The notes: generated from the sequence alone by a model not told the origin. Shown: positions 22,729 through 35,275, numbered from the stretch's first letter. The stretch: DNA of 64,000 bases from Epiperipatus broadwayi (GCA_028023455.1 JAQFVV010006313.1:3267147-3331146), one strand, 5' to 3'. Made by a program: numbers and translations.

Positions 22729-23228
22729 NNNNNNNNNNNNNNNNNNNNNNNNNNNNNNNNNNNNNNNNNNNNNNNNNNNNNNNNNNNNNNNNNNNNNNNN
22801 NNNNNNNNNNNNNNNNNNNNNNNNNNNNNNNNNNNNNNNNNNNNNNNNNNNNNNNNNNNNNNNNNNNNNNNNNNNNNNNNNNNNNNNNNNNNNNNNNNNN
22901 NNNNNNNNNNNNNNNNNNNNNNNNNNNNNNNNNNNNNNNNNNNNNNNNNNNNNNNNNNNNNNNNNNNNNNNNNNNNNNNNNNNNNNNNNNNNNNNNNNNN
23001 NNNNNNNNNNNNNNNNNNNNNNNNNNNNNNNNNNNNNNNNNNNNNNNNNNNNNNNNNNNNNNNNNNNNNNNNNNNNNNNNNNNNNNNNNNNNNNNNNNNN
23101 NNNNNNNNNNNNNNNNNNNNNNNNNNNNNNNNNNNNNNNNNNNNNNNNNNNNNNNNNNNNNNNNNNNNNNNNNNNNNNNNNNNNNNNNNNNNNNNNNNNN
23201 NNNNNNNNNNNNNNNNNNNNNNNNNNNN
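22729..23228. other. Assembly gap, 500 N
   Basis: Exactly 500 N, a placeholder length. Frames crossing it are meaningless. Confidence 1.
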
Positions 23229-23790
23229 ATATCGAGTTCGTACAATTAGACTCTTGGAGGATTCGCACGAATTAATGAAATGCAATGGCTATTACAGTAT
23301 AACGAAAATAAGCAAATGTTTTACCTAGGATTTTAAACGTAGATTTAACACTTTGTTTTCTTCTTGTTTGTTGTTTCTTCCAGTATGAATGGTTCCAGTA
23401 TGAATGCTTCCAGCTGGCTGGGACATTTCCTTGCTGAGTTTCCTGATTTTCACGATTATTACTATCGGAGACAAATAGATACTGACGGAGATTTTCTAAG
23501 ATGTTAAGCTGACATTATTTCACGGGCAGATCTGCTGTTTTCTCGGACATCTGGGCTGGAGGTGAACGTGCGTTCCAAAATATTCTCAGCACTGCATTTT
23601 GTTTCTTAACTGACTCAATTAATTTCCGAACTGCACTCTCTCAATAACTTTGTGAACTGATCTCACTCAATTAATTTGTGGAACTGAATTACTGTCCGAT
23701 AAAAAAAAGTCTATTTATACCTGCGCCTTGTTGTCTTTCTGATATCTCCGGCAAAGATCTGTTGTCAAATTCCAATGATAATCATTTGAT
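23229..23790 (-). promoter_or_regulatory. LTR-like promoter region on the minus strand
   Basis: Higher-complexity DNA. On the minus strand GGTATAAATAGAC (23709-23721) is a good TATA box, followed within 30-40 bp by a plausible start (GGACAGTAATTCAGT) and by sub-repeats of CAATTAATT and GAACTG. This is how an LTR U3-R-U5 looks, but I can define neither LTR ends nor an internal region. The TATGAATG(C/G)TTCCAG repeat at 23383-23414 is a short tandem duplication. Confidence 0.35.
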
Positions 23791-23799
23791 AAACATGTT

Positions 23800-24180
23800 T
23801 TGGAAGATTGCTTAATTAGTAATAGCCATGCAGAGATGTTGTTTTATATTTTAATTAATAACCATTGCCGTGTTTTTTAATAATAATCTTCTTTAACTTT
23901 ATAATAACATTTATTCTATTGTTGACAATTGCACATATATACGGTCATATATTTTTAATACAATTTACTATTTAGTTTTAACATTATTTTTTCTTTAATT
24001 AAACTTGAATGAAAAGAGATTTGTATATTTATATTTTTACGAATACTAATAAAAACTATTTAATTCCTATCTGTTTCAATATTTGTAAAATTATCTGATG
24101 AGGATGAATTATGTTTTATTAGAATATGGAATTTCCAACTGATTAAAAAATAAATTTAATCCAATTATAATTAAAAGTAA
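23800..24180. other. AT-rich stretch, nothing recognised
   Basis: No frame or repeat recognised. Confidence 0.4.
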
Positions 24181-24299
24181 GATGTAGATGGTCTCAGACA
24201 ATGAGTGGCAGGAGTATTAGAGCTGAAAATTTTTATTTGTATTAGTATTCTATTGAATTTTGCTGTGTAAAGTCTGATTCTGCTAAATTTTCAATTAAG

Positions 24300-24957
24300 A
24301 GTCTGAAGATCGGAACAGACAAAGAAAAGAAGCAGAGGATAGGATAGTACAAAGGGAAGTCAGAGTGGAAGATAGAGGCTCAGCAGAGACAGAAGTAAAG
24401 GTGGAGAAAATAGTGAGGATAATAAACCAAGAAAATGTGCAGAGCAAGAAAATAACCTCTATGAGAACCCAAAGTCAAACCCTTGGAAAAAAATAAAAAG
24501 ACTGGACGGTATCACTTTAAGAGACCTCATAGTGCATAGTATAAATAACACAGAGCACACAGAATTTCCACCCTGGAGACTTCATTTTGATAACAGTGGT
24601 CCACCAGCCATTCCTGTAGCATTAAGCATAAAGAATGAAATAGTGGACCTCCAGAATAAAGAGCAGGCTGAATACGCCGTAAATGTGCAGAAGAGCATAA
24701 GAAAAGAAAACAGAATTCAACTTGCCAGTTCGAAGTAGGGGACCGAGTTTGGGTGAAAGATAAGCCTCCAAATAACGGATCTTTATCCAAGAACCGAAAA
24801 TTTTTCCCACTCTACAAAGGGCCAGACCAGATAAAGGAAAGCTGGGGAAATTACTTTTAAATTACATAAAGTCTAATACAAAGAATTCGAAACCATGCTT
24901 ATTAAACATACCAGATTAGAAGTTCTCTTAGAGCAAGATGTAGGGAAGTATATTTAG
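24300..24957 (+). pseudogene. pol: Gypsy-type integrase C-terminal fragment
   Basis: The frame 24532-24738 (PPWRLHFDNSGPPAIPVALS, KEQAEYAVNVQKSIRKENRI) is followed, one frame over, by QFEVGDRVWVKDKP near 24726-24768 and FFPLYKGPDQIKE near 24805-24843, then in a third segment KEFETMLIKHTRLEVLL to a stop at 24957. The VGDRVWVK and YKGP pair is the classic end of Ty3/Gypsy integrase. The catalytic core and zinc finger are gone. Upstream purine-rich DNA (24300-24480) may be the eroded preceding part. This piece has the same orientation as the gag-only element and could come from a related autonomous element. Confidence 0.7.
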
Positions 24958-24959
24958 GT

Positions 24960-26200
24960 TTTTTAGGTTTAGCGAAAATCAGAGTTAGTTTTACCTATTT
25001 AACCGTATTTATTTATTTGTAACCCATATTTATAACCTATAAGTAATTAGTAGTAGCTTATTCATTCGTTTATTCATTTATATAGAGCGAGAGTAATTAG
25101 AATTTATCTTATTATTAATCAGTTAATCACATTTGTAATATATAGTAATACAAAGTTAAGCATTAGAATTAGGTTACCTTATTTATTCCCTTCATAATCA
25201 TATTTAATCTTATTTACTAAAAATAAAAATTATATAGCGTCAGAATAGTCAGAAATTGTATTATCTTAGTTAAACATATTTATATATTTAATAATTATAT
25301 TATGTTACTTAATTATATTCAACTATGCTAGAGCAGGGGGGTTGGCATATTAGCTGCTTGCATGACCAGAAAGGGAAAGGGGAGATTGAAGAAGGTAGAC
25401 CAGATGAGTAAAAAAATATATATAAATAGAAGTCGTGTAGAATCACTAAAAAAAAAAAAAAAACACGAGCTAAAAAAAAGAGAATAGAAGGGGGAGAAAG
25501 GTCTTTTTTTTTACTTTTTTTTTTTGTCCGGGAATGGATTGCTATGAAACGGTTACACCTGTTTCACCTATTATCTTTGATAATAGTATATATTTGTTGT
25601 ACTCAGATGGCGTGTATTTCTTAAATTTTAAAAACTTTGTCCTTATAATATTGCGAGTATGTGCGTATATAATCGTCCTTAAAAATTATAAATATAAAAT
25701 TACAGTCTCAAATATTTATATACGAGCATATTCCTATTAGATTTGTTAAAACTGAAATAAACATAACTGTATAATTAAAATTTATCTATATAGCAGCATA
25801 ATAAGTTAAATTTATAATATTACTTATTTTTCAATATTCTTTCTAAATAATTATTTAAGTCAGTATTCATTTTGAATAATTTCCAAGTTAGATAATTTTC
25901 AATTCTTTTGTTTGCTTAAAATTACAAGCAGAAAGTTTTATCAGTTTTAACACTTCGTTCTAAAAATAAATCTTTGGCTAAAATTTGACCTATTTAAAAA
26001 TTATAACCAAGACCAATTATAATATTCAGTCAGGCATAAATCTATACAAAAATCTTTACAAATTGCTTGTGACCATTCTCTTAAAAATATATCTTTTAAC
26101 CATGACGTCAATTAAAACAATAGAGTCTTACCAAGTCCAGATTTAGATATACTTAATATTTTTACTAACTGGATATTTGGTTAAAGGCTAGTTTGAACTA
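24960..26200. other. AT-rich stretch with G-rich purine tract
   Basis: A purine tract (GCAGGGGGG at 25334-25342) follows the integrase fragment by about 380 bp, the place where a Gypsy element's polypurine tract and 3' LTR start would be expected; TTGGCATATTAGC follows. No second LTR copy was found to confirm it. A10-16 and T9-10 runs flank 25450-25525. Confidence 0.3.
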
Positions 26201-26219
26201 GTCATCTTGTGATGTGGCA

Positions 26220-26760
26220 TGACTCAAAGTAGGAGGTTACTACTGTCAAAAATATAGCATAAAAAGGGGCCCAAATAGCCACCAAATCCTCTAACCTAAC
26301 CTCTTCCATCATCTATCATCATCCGTGTTAAATTTTTGCTGTTGCTGTGAAAATTATATTTGCTGCCGAAATTATTTCCGAAGACCACAGAGCTGAAGTT
26401 CAGTAAGAAAGCTGTTTCTGCCGTTTTAAAAAGCTAAACCTTAGAAAACTACCATCCAAGCTGCTACCAAGATGACCGTTGGCTAGAAGACAAAGAGACA
26501 GCCGTTTGCTCTTCCACGAGCGGCTACCGATGTGAGAAAACCTCCACCATGCCCATCACAGTAAGAAAGAAGCTGTACCTGAGAGACCAGAGAGTTCCTG
26601 ACCAGAGAAATGGGGAAAGCTGCCACAGAAATAAATTTGCGGAAGTTACATCCAGACTAAAACCTAAGAGAAGCCCAGCCTGACTGAATATAGTGAGAAG
26701 CACATGGAAACAATGCCTTAAAAGAGACTTTGCCGGTAAATCCTTTCTGAAATATTAAAT
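26220..26760 (+). promoter_or_regulatory. LTR-like or promoter-like region
   Basis: CATAAAAAGGGGCCC at 26258-26272 resembles a TATA box, followed by pyrimidine-rich AACCTAACCTCTTCCATC near the expected start, then 400 bp of balanced-composition DNA without an open frame. This fits an LTR R-U5 or a noncoding first exon. No direct partner was found within the window. Confidence 0.3.
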
Positions 26761-26890
26761 CTCATAACTAAAACGTATTCTAAATGAAAGCTAGCTAACT
26801 AAATCACATAATTAATTATATTTTCTAAATGTTCAATTAAAATGTTTATCTTAAATCTGTTTAAATCTTAGAACACTCTTCAAATTCTTG

Positions 26891-27036
26891 CTTGATCATT
26901 AATAATTTTAAGTAGTCGTTGATCATTAATAATTTTAAATATCCTTATCTCTTTACCTCTCCTTTCTTAATTTTGTAGTCCTTGATCATTAATAATTTTA
27001 AGTAGTCGTTGATCATTAATAATTTTAAATAATCCT
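26891..27036. repeat. Tandem duplication of TTGATCATTAATAATTTTAA
   Basis: The 20-base word occurs four times (26892, 26919, 26982, 27009) as two copies of a doublet about 90 bp apart. Confidence 0.9.
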
Positions 27037-27329
27037 AAACATCTAGTTTCTATAAAATCATACAAGAAATTCATTTCTAAATTATAAATCTTATTGATTG
27101 TTTATGCAATTTATTCTTATGTCATCTATCTATAGTTTTAAGTTCATGTTTATTGATTTATGCTGTGTTTTTATCAGAACGGAGTCTTGTGTGTTAATAA
27201 ATTATCGGGGGGAGGGGAGTGAGTAATCACTTTTAGTATACCAGAGTATTGCGATATAAAGAATATAGTCAAGACTCCTTTCTGAAATAAAACTAATATT
27301 TTGTGCTAGAGTGAATCGGTATTTATAAT

Positions 27330-27840
27330 GCCCGAACAAGTTATTTAAAATCTTTTGCTAAAGTTATTAAAAATGTATATTTGCGTATATTATTTAAAAC
27401 GCATCTTTTTCTCAAATTATTTAAAATGAAAATGTTTTGCTTAAAATGAAAATCTTTTGCTAAAGTTATTTAAAATGTATATTTTGCGTATATTATTTAA
27501 GACGCATCTTTTCTCAAGTTAGCTAAAATGAAAATGTTTACTAAAGTTAGTTAAAACGTATATATTACGTATATTATTTAAAACTCAGATTGTGCCCAGA
27601 TTAATTAAGAATTATATTTGCGTAAATGATTTAAAATATGTATTTTGCCAGTTATCTGAAAAAGTATATTTTACGCAAGCTATTTAAAATGTAGGTTTGC
27701 ATTCACTATTCAAAATATTTTGCATTATTAGTAAGGTCTATTTTGTCGAATTATTTAAGATGAGTAATTTATTTAAAAATCAATAATTTGCGTGAGCTAT
27801 TTTATAACTCACATTTTATTATTTAAAAATCAGTTTGATA
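27330..27840. repeat. Irregular tandem array with TTATTTAAAA core
   Basis: Units of about 25-60 bp share words such as TTATTTAAAA, GCGTATATTATTTAA, ACGCATCTTTT and AAAATGAAAATGTTT. They are strongly diverged and no long frame exists. It begins just after a G-rich purine tract (27208-27221). Confidence 0.75.
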
Positions 27841-28146
27841 TTAGATCCGGTTATACTACATATAACTAATGTTCTCAGTTCTAAAAAATCTTAAGTTCAT
27901 TTAATTAGAGAATAAATAGCTATGCAGAGAAACCTTAAATCAGATTCTCATTATCTCCTTTATCATATAATTTAATAAGCTCATTTATGAACTGACCAGT
28001 GGTAGTAGCACTGAAGAAGCTAAGATTTTGGCGTAATTAATTTATAAAATATTAATTTAGCGTTGCGAATGTATTGCTAATTTGCATAAATATGCACATC
28101 TACTTGCTATGTATATAATGGCCCATCTCAAGATTGTTCAACGTCC

Positions 28147-28240
28147 AGTCACGCCTCGAAAGTTTAGGCCACTGCGACATTTCTTCGTATTTCATCAAGT
28201 CACGCCTCGAAAGTTTAGGCAAATGTGACAGTTACTCGTA
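28147..28240. repeat. 51-bp tandem duplication
   Basis: AGTCACGCCTCGAAAGTTTA occurs at 28147 and 28198. Inside each unit GCCT and AGGC bracket a 9-base loop and can pair. Confidence 0.85.
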
Positions 28241-28754
28241 CTTAACGGAACCAAAGCGTTTCCAAAAGGCTCATAAGCCATTCTTCTGTTCACTTAATTA
28301 AAAGGCCTCTTCCATTATAGCAAGCAGATCGGTTAGGGAACCGTTTACTAGGTAATAAACCCCATTAAGAATGCATTCGAGTCGCACTTATCTGATACTC
28401 TAGTTTCTAACGCCCTAGAATCTGACGTTCCACTGCCATCACATTTCAGTTCATTTTCCCTAGAAAGTAATTTCGGCTTTGATCCGAACTAGAATCTGAT
28501 TTAATGTGTTTATCCGTATAACAATTATATATCACGCAAATGTCTCTATAATATGATTTTAAATATATTTATAATATAATCTTAAACTTAGTAATTATAA
28601 TATAAACTCAAACTTAGTAACAATGATATAAACTTAATATAATCTCTATCATTCATCAATAAATCTATCACTCTAGCTAACTATAACCGATTTCAAATAT
28701 AAAACATAGCATGAATTAGAACATGAAAGATGACATAAGCTTATTAAAAAGTCA

Positions 28755-28965
28755 TGCTTTGTAATATTATTTTATAACCCTGAGCATCCACTCATTGCTT
28801 TGAGATATTATTGTATAACCCTGAGAATCCACTCATTGCTTTGTATTATTATTTGATAACCCTGAGAATCCACTCATTGCTTTGTATTATTATTTGATAA
28901 TCTAGAGAATCCACTCATGGCTTTGTAATATTGTTTTATAATCCTAGTGTTCACTCACCTGCGTG
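28755..28965. repeat. 41-bp tandem array, five units
   Basis: Units carry GAGAATCCACTCATTGCTTT and follow ATAACCCT. Spacing is about 41 bp (28774, 28815, 28855, 28896, 28938). The first and last units are the most diverged. Confidence 0.9.
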
Positions 28966-29105
28966 TGAGCTAGCTATACACAACTTGCTATGCGTCAATA
29001 TTTATTAAATGTTATATTAAATTTATGAAATATAAATTTGTCTCAGTCTCATTACTTGCTCATTATCTTATGAATCACTAGTTAAGTTTTATAATAGAAT
29101 ATGTA

Positions 29106-29340
29106 ATAAGGGGGGGGGGATGTCTCATGTTTTACTGCTTTGCTATTGCTGGAACGTGATCAAGGAGATATCGAGTGTAACCTCTGGCATGTCATTCACG
29201 ATGGGTTGACTTGGAAGCACGAGTGAGAGAGTTAAGGTATGATCAGACGTAGGATATTACTATCCCGACTTGGTCAGCTTTTGGTTCTCTGGCTTGGACT
29301 CTCAGTCTGTTGAGCAAATGTACAAACCTGACTGGTACAC
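29106..29340 (+). other. Possible LTR start after a purine tract
   Basis: AATAAGGGGGGGGGA ends at 29119 and is followed by TGTCTCATG, the arrangement of a polypurine tract before a 3' LTR. The next 220 bp are richer in G+C than the surroundings and end near the LINE fossil. No matching 5' LTR is visible, so this is tentative. Confidence 0.3.
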
Positions 29341-29341
29341 T

Positions 29342-30900
29342 ATATTATTATGGTCCATGTACATAGAATCAAATGCTTTCTCATAATTTAAAAATACAAA
29401 ACATAATGTCTAGTCATATTTACTGGTCTTTTGTATAGCTTCTCTCGATGTTGCATGTGATCCATTGCACAAAAATTCTTTTTAATGTCAACTTATTTTT
29501 TTGAATTTATTAGAATTACAATTTTACTGTGAACAAGTTGTAATTGTATTGGTAACAATTTGGTAGAAAAATAATAGGGCTTTATTTTGTAATATATTCT
29601 TTATTATCTTTGATAAATATCAATATTGCTAGTGTATTCTCTACAATTATCTGGTTTATTTTTATCATTCAGAAATTTAATATATAGCTTTGTCAACAAC
29701 ATTTTTATTTCTTCACCTGCTTTGGAATTATAGATAAGAATGATGTTATTTCCTGTAGCTTCATCCTTATTTATTGATGTATTTGTATGGCTCACTTTTT
29801 CATATAATTGATTGAAAATTTGGAACATATAGTAATTGTATTTTGTTTTTTTTTGTTCCATTTTACTATATAATTGTTGTAAAACAATGTTGCTTGTTCA
29901 TGATTCCTTTCATTTTTTAGTAACCGTTGTATGTTTCATTAGATTATTGAAATAATTTTATTTCTAATACCAAGATGTTGTTTTACTACTCTGACACTCT
30001 ATTTTCATCTCTAGTTTTTTATAATCAATTCCTAATTATATTTACTTATATCAATAACATTTTTTTCATATCATTTTACAAAATTTTGATATTCAACTTT
30101 TTTATATAAATCATTATCTTTTTTATATTCCTTCTTATATTTATGCATTGTCATTCTTCAGAAGAAACTTTTTTATTAAATTGTTTCTTATTTGTACCAG
30201 CTATTTTTCTCATAATATTTAATATAGTACTACTTTGCTTATTACTTTCAGTCAAATATGAGTCATCTATAAATTCTATTAATATTGTAAAACGAGTTGA
30301 AAGTTTTATTTTTAAATTTTTTGGAGTATTTCTGAAAGTTACAGATGTTACTATTGTTTTTCTTTGTATTTTGACTCTCTAAATTATATTTTTATGATAT
30401 ATATCTCTAATTAGTATTTATTTCTTGAGTTGGATCTATTAACTCTGTAAAAGTTCTGGCTGACATGAAAGCTACAAATTCTTTTTTTATGATTGCTGTA
30501 TCTTAATTTGGATGCTTTTATGTCTATTTTCATTTAGCATTTTTGTCAAAGAATACATTTCTAATACTCAGAATTTTTCTGTAAACTTTCAACGTTTCTA
30601 TCCTCTTTCATGTTTGTTCCATAAGTAAATTTTCCCACATTTTATCTTGAAATTGTTTACCAATTTAAGATTAAAAGCATTTTATACATTCATATAAAAA
30701 TTGTTTACTTCTTCATCACAGTGTGAATTTGTTGAAGGCAAACCTGAATTATTTGTTGCCATTTTTTCTGATTTACCATCGATCTTATGCAATGTTCTAT
30801 TCACTTTTAAATAACAATAAATCCCACACACTTCTAGTTTAAATATTTCAGTCTTAATAATAAAGTATATTTTCAGTTTTTAAATTAATTATTTCAGTAG
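29342..30900 (-). pseudogene. LINE (non-LTR) ORF2 fossil, 5' part of RT
   Basis: Reading the minus strand: a segment at 30382-30143 (TPKNLKIKLSTRFTILIEF, NKKQFNKKVSSE) equals the linker between endonuclease and RT of CR1/L2/RTE-like LINEs. The frame 29861-29604 carries KDEATGNN, then KAGEEIKMLLTKLYIKFLN and DNCREYTSNI, the RT N-terminus (usual form GKAPG.D.I.AEL..GGE, W..P.DW). NYEKAFDSMYM at 29363-29400 is RT motif A with its catalytic Asp (usual FxDYEKAFDS). Stops and frame changes separate these pieces. The copy breaks off right after motif A. Plus-strand frames here are shadows. Confidence 0.75.
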
Positions 30901-31199
30901 CACAAAATTTTACAATGTTTCATTTAAAAATAGAGTACTTTTTCCTATTCCATTCAATCTTTCTTCACTTCAAAATAATGTGCAGTGATATATACTTAAT
31001 TGTAAGTTATCATCATATAGGAAATATGGAGTGGCTTTCATGGGATTCATAGTCCATGTGGCTACTAACTACTATGTTTTGCAATCACTTAAGAATAAGG
31101 CCATGGTTTAGTTTTGCTTGACATTATTATACTTATCTGAAAAATGTAATTATTACTCACAGAGATTTCTATTTAATAACTACAGGACAACTGAAAAAA

Positions 31200-31278
31200 A
31201 GACTAATTATTATTATTATTATTATTAGTAGTTGTAGTAGTACTAGTACTACTACTGCTACCACTACTACTACTACTT
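31200..31278. repeat. Trinucleotide microsatellite, partly palindromic
   Basis: An ATT run passes into a GTAGTAGTACTAGTACTACT palindrome and then CTA/CTG repeats. Confidence 0.9.
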
Positions 31279-31289
31279 GTTTATACTTA

Positions 31290-32810
31290 GAGGTAAACAG
31301 TCTGTAATATTGTCACTTGTCTGATATTTGTTGATGAGCATCCTATCCATGTTCATTTACTGCTTGAATAATCACTTAGTAATTATAGTTGTAATAGCAA
31401 AAATGTGTAGAATAGATATTAGGAAGTTGTTCTATCATTTCTTTAACATCTCAAAGACAATCAAAGGATCTTCTTTTAGTTAACAAATTATTTTTTCTAG
31501 TTCCTTGTAATAATGTTGTCCATAAATCTATCCAATAAATTAGAATATTACAATAATATGAAAAAAATCTATAAACATTTTAATTAAAAATAAGTATAAA
31601 CAAATGATATATTTTTAAGATAGTTTTTCTATTTTATTTAAATTGTAGTATTATCATGAAGGGTTTTTCTTTATTTTAGTTATTATAATGTAATGAATTA
31701 ATATTTCACCTAAAAGTAATTTTATTATATGCAGACCAGTATTAAAAATTATTAATATATTATATATATCGATTTATTATAAGTTTTTATTTTTTTAAAG
31801 TTTATTTTATTATATACATAAGGTTTTAAAGAATTAAATAAAATTAAAATGTAACAATTGTGTTTGCCACTTGCTTGAAGCACTGATGTGAATTGGCCGG
31901 AAAATAAGAATAATATTGCACTGTCAAAGAAAGATAAATGATCAATGTAATTTAGAAGCAGACCGAAATAGTTAAAATCGATCTGAAAAATATGTTAACA
32001 TAACAAATATTATTTAGAAAAATAGCTTTAAGCAAACTACATATATCCTTCTACAAGTAGTTGCTCACAAAAGACAAAGTTTTCGTTCGGATAATGTTTC
32101 GAAATTTAAAATTCAATATATTCTTCTATTTTTGGGATCTTTTAAAATTAAACATAATGTTTGACATAAAACTTAATTATAGATATTCAGCGCTCTAATA
32201 TAAGCCTAAATATATAATAATTGCCATTTTACAAATACTTAAAATACTTCTTTTTTTTAATGTTAATTTGGATATTATACATGGGCAAGGTTATTTTTTA
32301 AGAAACATTGGAAATTTTAAATTACAGTCATTTCTAACAAATTGCGGAACATAATAAATGTTTGCACACACAGAAAGAACTTAAAATTCGTTTTCACTTT
32401 TTACTGTTTATGGTAGCAAAGGCTTTTCACAAATCAACATAAATGACATCAAATCAATAAGAAGTTAGTTTTAGTTTACTTACATCAATAATGATTTTAT
32501 TACAAACATATTTTTTCAAATAATTGCAGTTGTATAAAGAACTTAAATGTATTTGTAATTATCAAAACATTTTTTTAAAAGTTGTATATTTTTGGTAAGT
32601 TTAAGTCATTTGGGAACGTATAGTTTCTAATGGGATAATTAAAAACAGAGAGTTAAAAATAGAAATAGCAAATTATCCAGCATTCTATTTATAGATGAAA
32701 AAATTATCAAAGTCTCTATCAAGGTAAATGTTTTGATTAATTCAATCATTAGGCAATAGATCTAAAGTGTTCAAATATTTCAGAAAAGTGAAAAATCATT
32801 AACTCATATA
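31290..32810. other. AT-rich stretch, nothing recognised
   Basis: No frame, domain or dispersed repeat recognised. Confidence 0.45.
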
Positions 32811-32811
32811 C

Positions 32812-32900
32812 GTAAATATTTTTATTTATATAGCGCGATGTTTTTATAAATTATAACAATAAAAGTACCTTAAATAGCTACACCTGCGCTTTACAGATAG
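32812..32900 (+). repeat. TATAGCGC short repeat, diverged copy
   Basis: TTTATATAGCGCGATGTTTT, then AACAATA, then CTGCGCTTTACAGATAG, the same layout as 7940-8034. Confidence 0.55.
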
Positions 32901-35180
32901 TTGAACAACAAATTAAATTGGTTCTATCTTTTAATGATACAAAATTTTTAACAAAAATCTAAACATTTTTCAATATTTTTATATATTTTTGATAATCAAT
33001 TTTATAAACTCATAAGCCAATCTTCTAGAGTCAATAATTTTAATATTTCATATATTAGCTTATTGCATAAGATTATAGAAATTTATTTTACAATGTTTTT
33101 AATCAAACAAAGAATCAAAAAATAAGACTAACTTTGAAATCAGATTACTTTTAATACATTAATGCAGTTTTATTTAACAATTGAAGATGTGGTGAAAATC
33201 CATACCGACACTATTTTTTTTTTTTTTTGAATAGAGGAGTGGATATTATTTAAATATGAATTCTCAACAATTTGATTGATTGATATCAATCAAAACAATT
33301 TTTCTGTAATTTACATAAAAAGTTAAGGCATTAAGCAAATATAACATTTCTTCATAGATATATTAGAAACATCTGACTATAACAACTTTTTCTAGACCAA
33401 AACCTTTACAGAAAGGTTTTCTTGGCCAGAAAATGGCAACATTAACTTAAAGATGATAATAAGTATGTCACTGATGATAAGACATATTGAGTAAAATATT
33501 AAAAATATTTACTATTCAAAGCTTAAAAATAAGGATTAAAATCTGTTCCAGGCTTGGTATTTTTTCTCTCAGATAACTGGTTTATAACTAATCTAGTTAA
33601 CCATTATCATTGACTGATAAATGGATATTTAGTTACTTTTGACTACAGGTCAAAACAAAAATAGAGAAACAAATCCTCACTACTTTAATTAAAAAGGCTT
33701 CTCCGATCTTTAGCCTGCAGTGAAGTAGTTTTTTTTTTTTCTTTTATCTAGTAGAATTGACTGCATTACTTTTGAATATTAATATTTTGGACTGTATGTA
33801 AACACATAGTCACTTATAAATATATACACCAGGTGGTACAATATTGATTCATTATAATATCATTAATTGTTTAAATAATTATTTCAATAAGAATATAATA
33901 GAAGAATATTAACTATAGTAGTAAAAAATAAGACGAAATAAATTTGTTTAATCGTATTTATAAAAAAGATAATGCAATATGTCAAATCATGCACATAAAC
34001 TCGCTTACACTCATATATATATATATATATTTCTGATAAAGTTTAAAGGCGGAAAATCAAACTAAAACATATGTTGACTATAGAAATTAAATTATATTTA
34101 TAAAATTTCAGTCTGAACATAGAAAAGCTTTTTAATTAACTTTTTATTTTACATACCTTTATTATATTAGTAACAAAATAAAACTTTTACATAAACATTT
34201 ACTGAATTTATAAATTAAACAATTAATATTATTAAATATTGCTTATTTTTAAAAGTTTATCTAGTTATATAAATGTTATAATTAAATATTTAATTAGAAG
34301 GTAAGCTACAATTTATATATATATTATAATGGTGTCTGACATGTAAGCAAATACATGCGCCCAACGACACCTATCGTCATTTTTCTGTGCAACTATGTCG
34401 TAAGGTGGTGAATGTTCTTGCACATCATCCTCGCGCACTGTCCATTGAATTTTTACGTTGTTCACCGAATGTTTTAGAAGATTGATAAGGATGACAATAA
34501 TTCAACCATGCTAGTTAACAAAATTTGAACTCCTCTGTACTTTAACCTCTAATCAAGAATGGATTCTATTGAGCAAGATTTTTTCTTATAAAAAAATATG
34601 TTTGGAAAACTATGCTGCAGAAGATAATATTGGTAGCTTTTGTTTCATATATTTATTAAGTATATGATGTGATCCATCATTTATTTATCTAAATAACGTT
34701 TTTTATAGTGATACTGGTAGAAATATGTTAGAATATTGTATTTATATAGTAGTCATGTCAAAGATTTTTATACTGATTTAATAAAAAAAAGGCATGCAGA
34801 TATATTTCCCTACAGCACAAATAATTTACTGTAAAACTCACCGTAATATAATAAAATAAAAATATGTTTATCATAATATTTATAGATAATAAACTTATTC
34901 TAACAATATTTTCCTCACTGTTTTCTTTAGAATGGTTAAAGGAAAACAATACATAAATGCTATTCGGAATAAATATTTAGTTTTACTTGATCAACCATTT
35001 AAAATAAAATTGATACAACTTTTGGTCATAACTAAGCCTTCCTTTACTCATATTTGATTTCAGTTTAAAGCTATTGTGTAAATATATTTACATCCAAATG
35101 CTATTCATTATTTGTCTTACATATTTAAAGATGATCCTTTACTTGTAATTATATGTTGAAGTAGTTCTATTAATTATTAA
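32901..35180. other. AT-rich stretch with minor features
   Basis: Holds a perfect 9-bp hairpin (33399-33420, AAAACCTTT/AAAGGTTTT), a TA run at 34014-34030 and a GC-richer patch at 34340-34480 (includes GCGCCCAACGACACC) that has no long frame and that I cannot identify. Confidence 0.4.
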
Positions 35181-35182
35181 AT

Positions 35183-35275
35183 GTCTTTAGAAAATTTTAA
35201 ACACTTAACTTTTCTAATACATTCCACTGTTAGTAATAACACACAAGTCAGTATAGAGTATAATGTTTATAATAT
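35183..35275 (-). repeat. Partial copy of hammerhead-SINE tail
   Basis: TAATACATTCCACTGTTAG, TAATAACACACAAGTCAGTAT and the preceding TTTAAACACTTAACTTTTC match the left copy at 10375-10430. The core and tRNA-like head are missing. Confidence 0.55.

Noticed and set aside
22325-23275. Long open frames across 22729-23228
   Set aside because: They exist only because N bases contain no stops.
28147-28240. CGAAAG-containing repeats as hammerheads
   Set aside because: GAAAG lies in the loop of the GCCT/AGGC hairpin rather than after a stem, and no CUGANGA box precedes it.
29604-30382. Frame 30143-30382 (plus) as a membrane protein gene
   Set aside because: Its hydrophobic look comes from being antisense to the lysine/asparagine-rich LINE frame on the minus strand.
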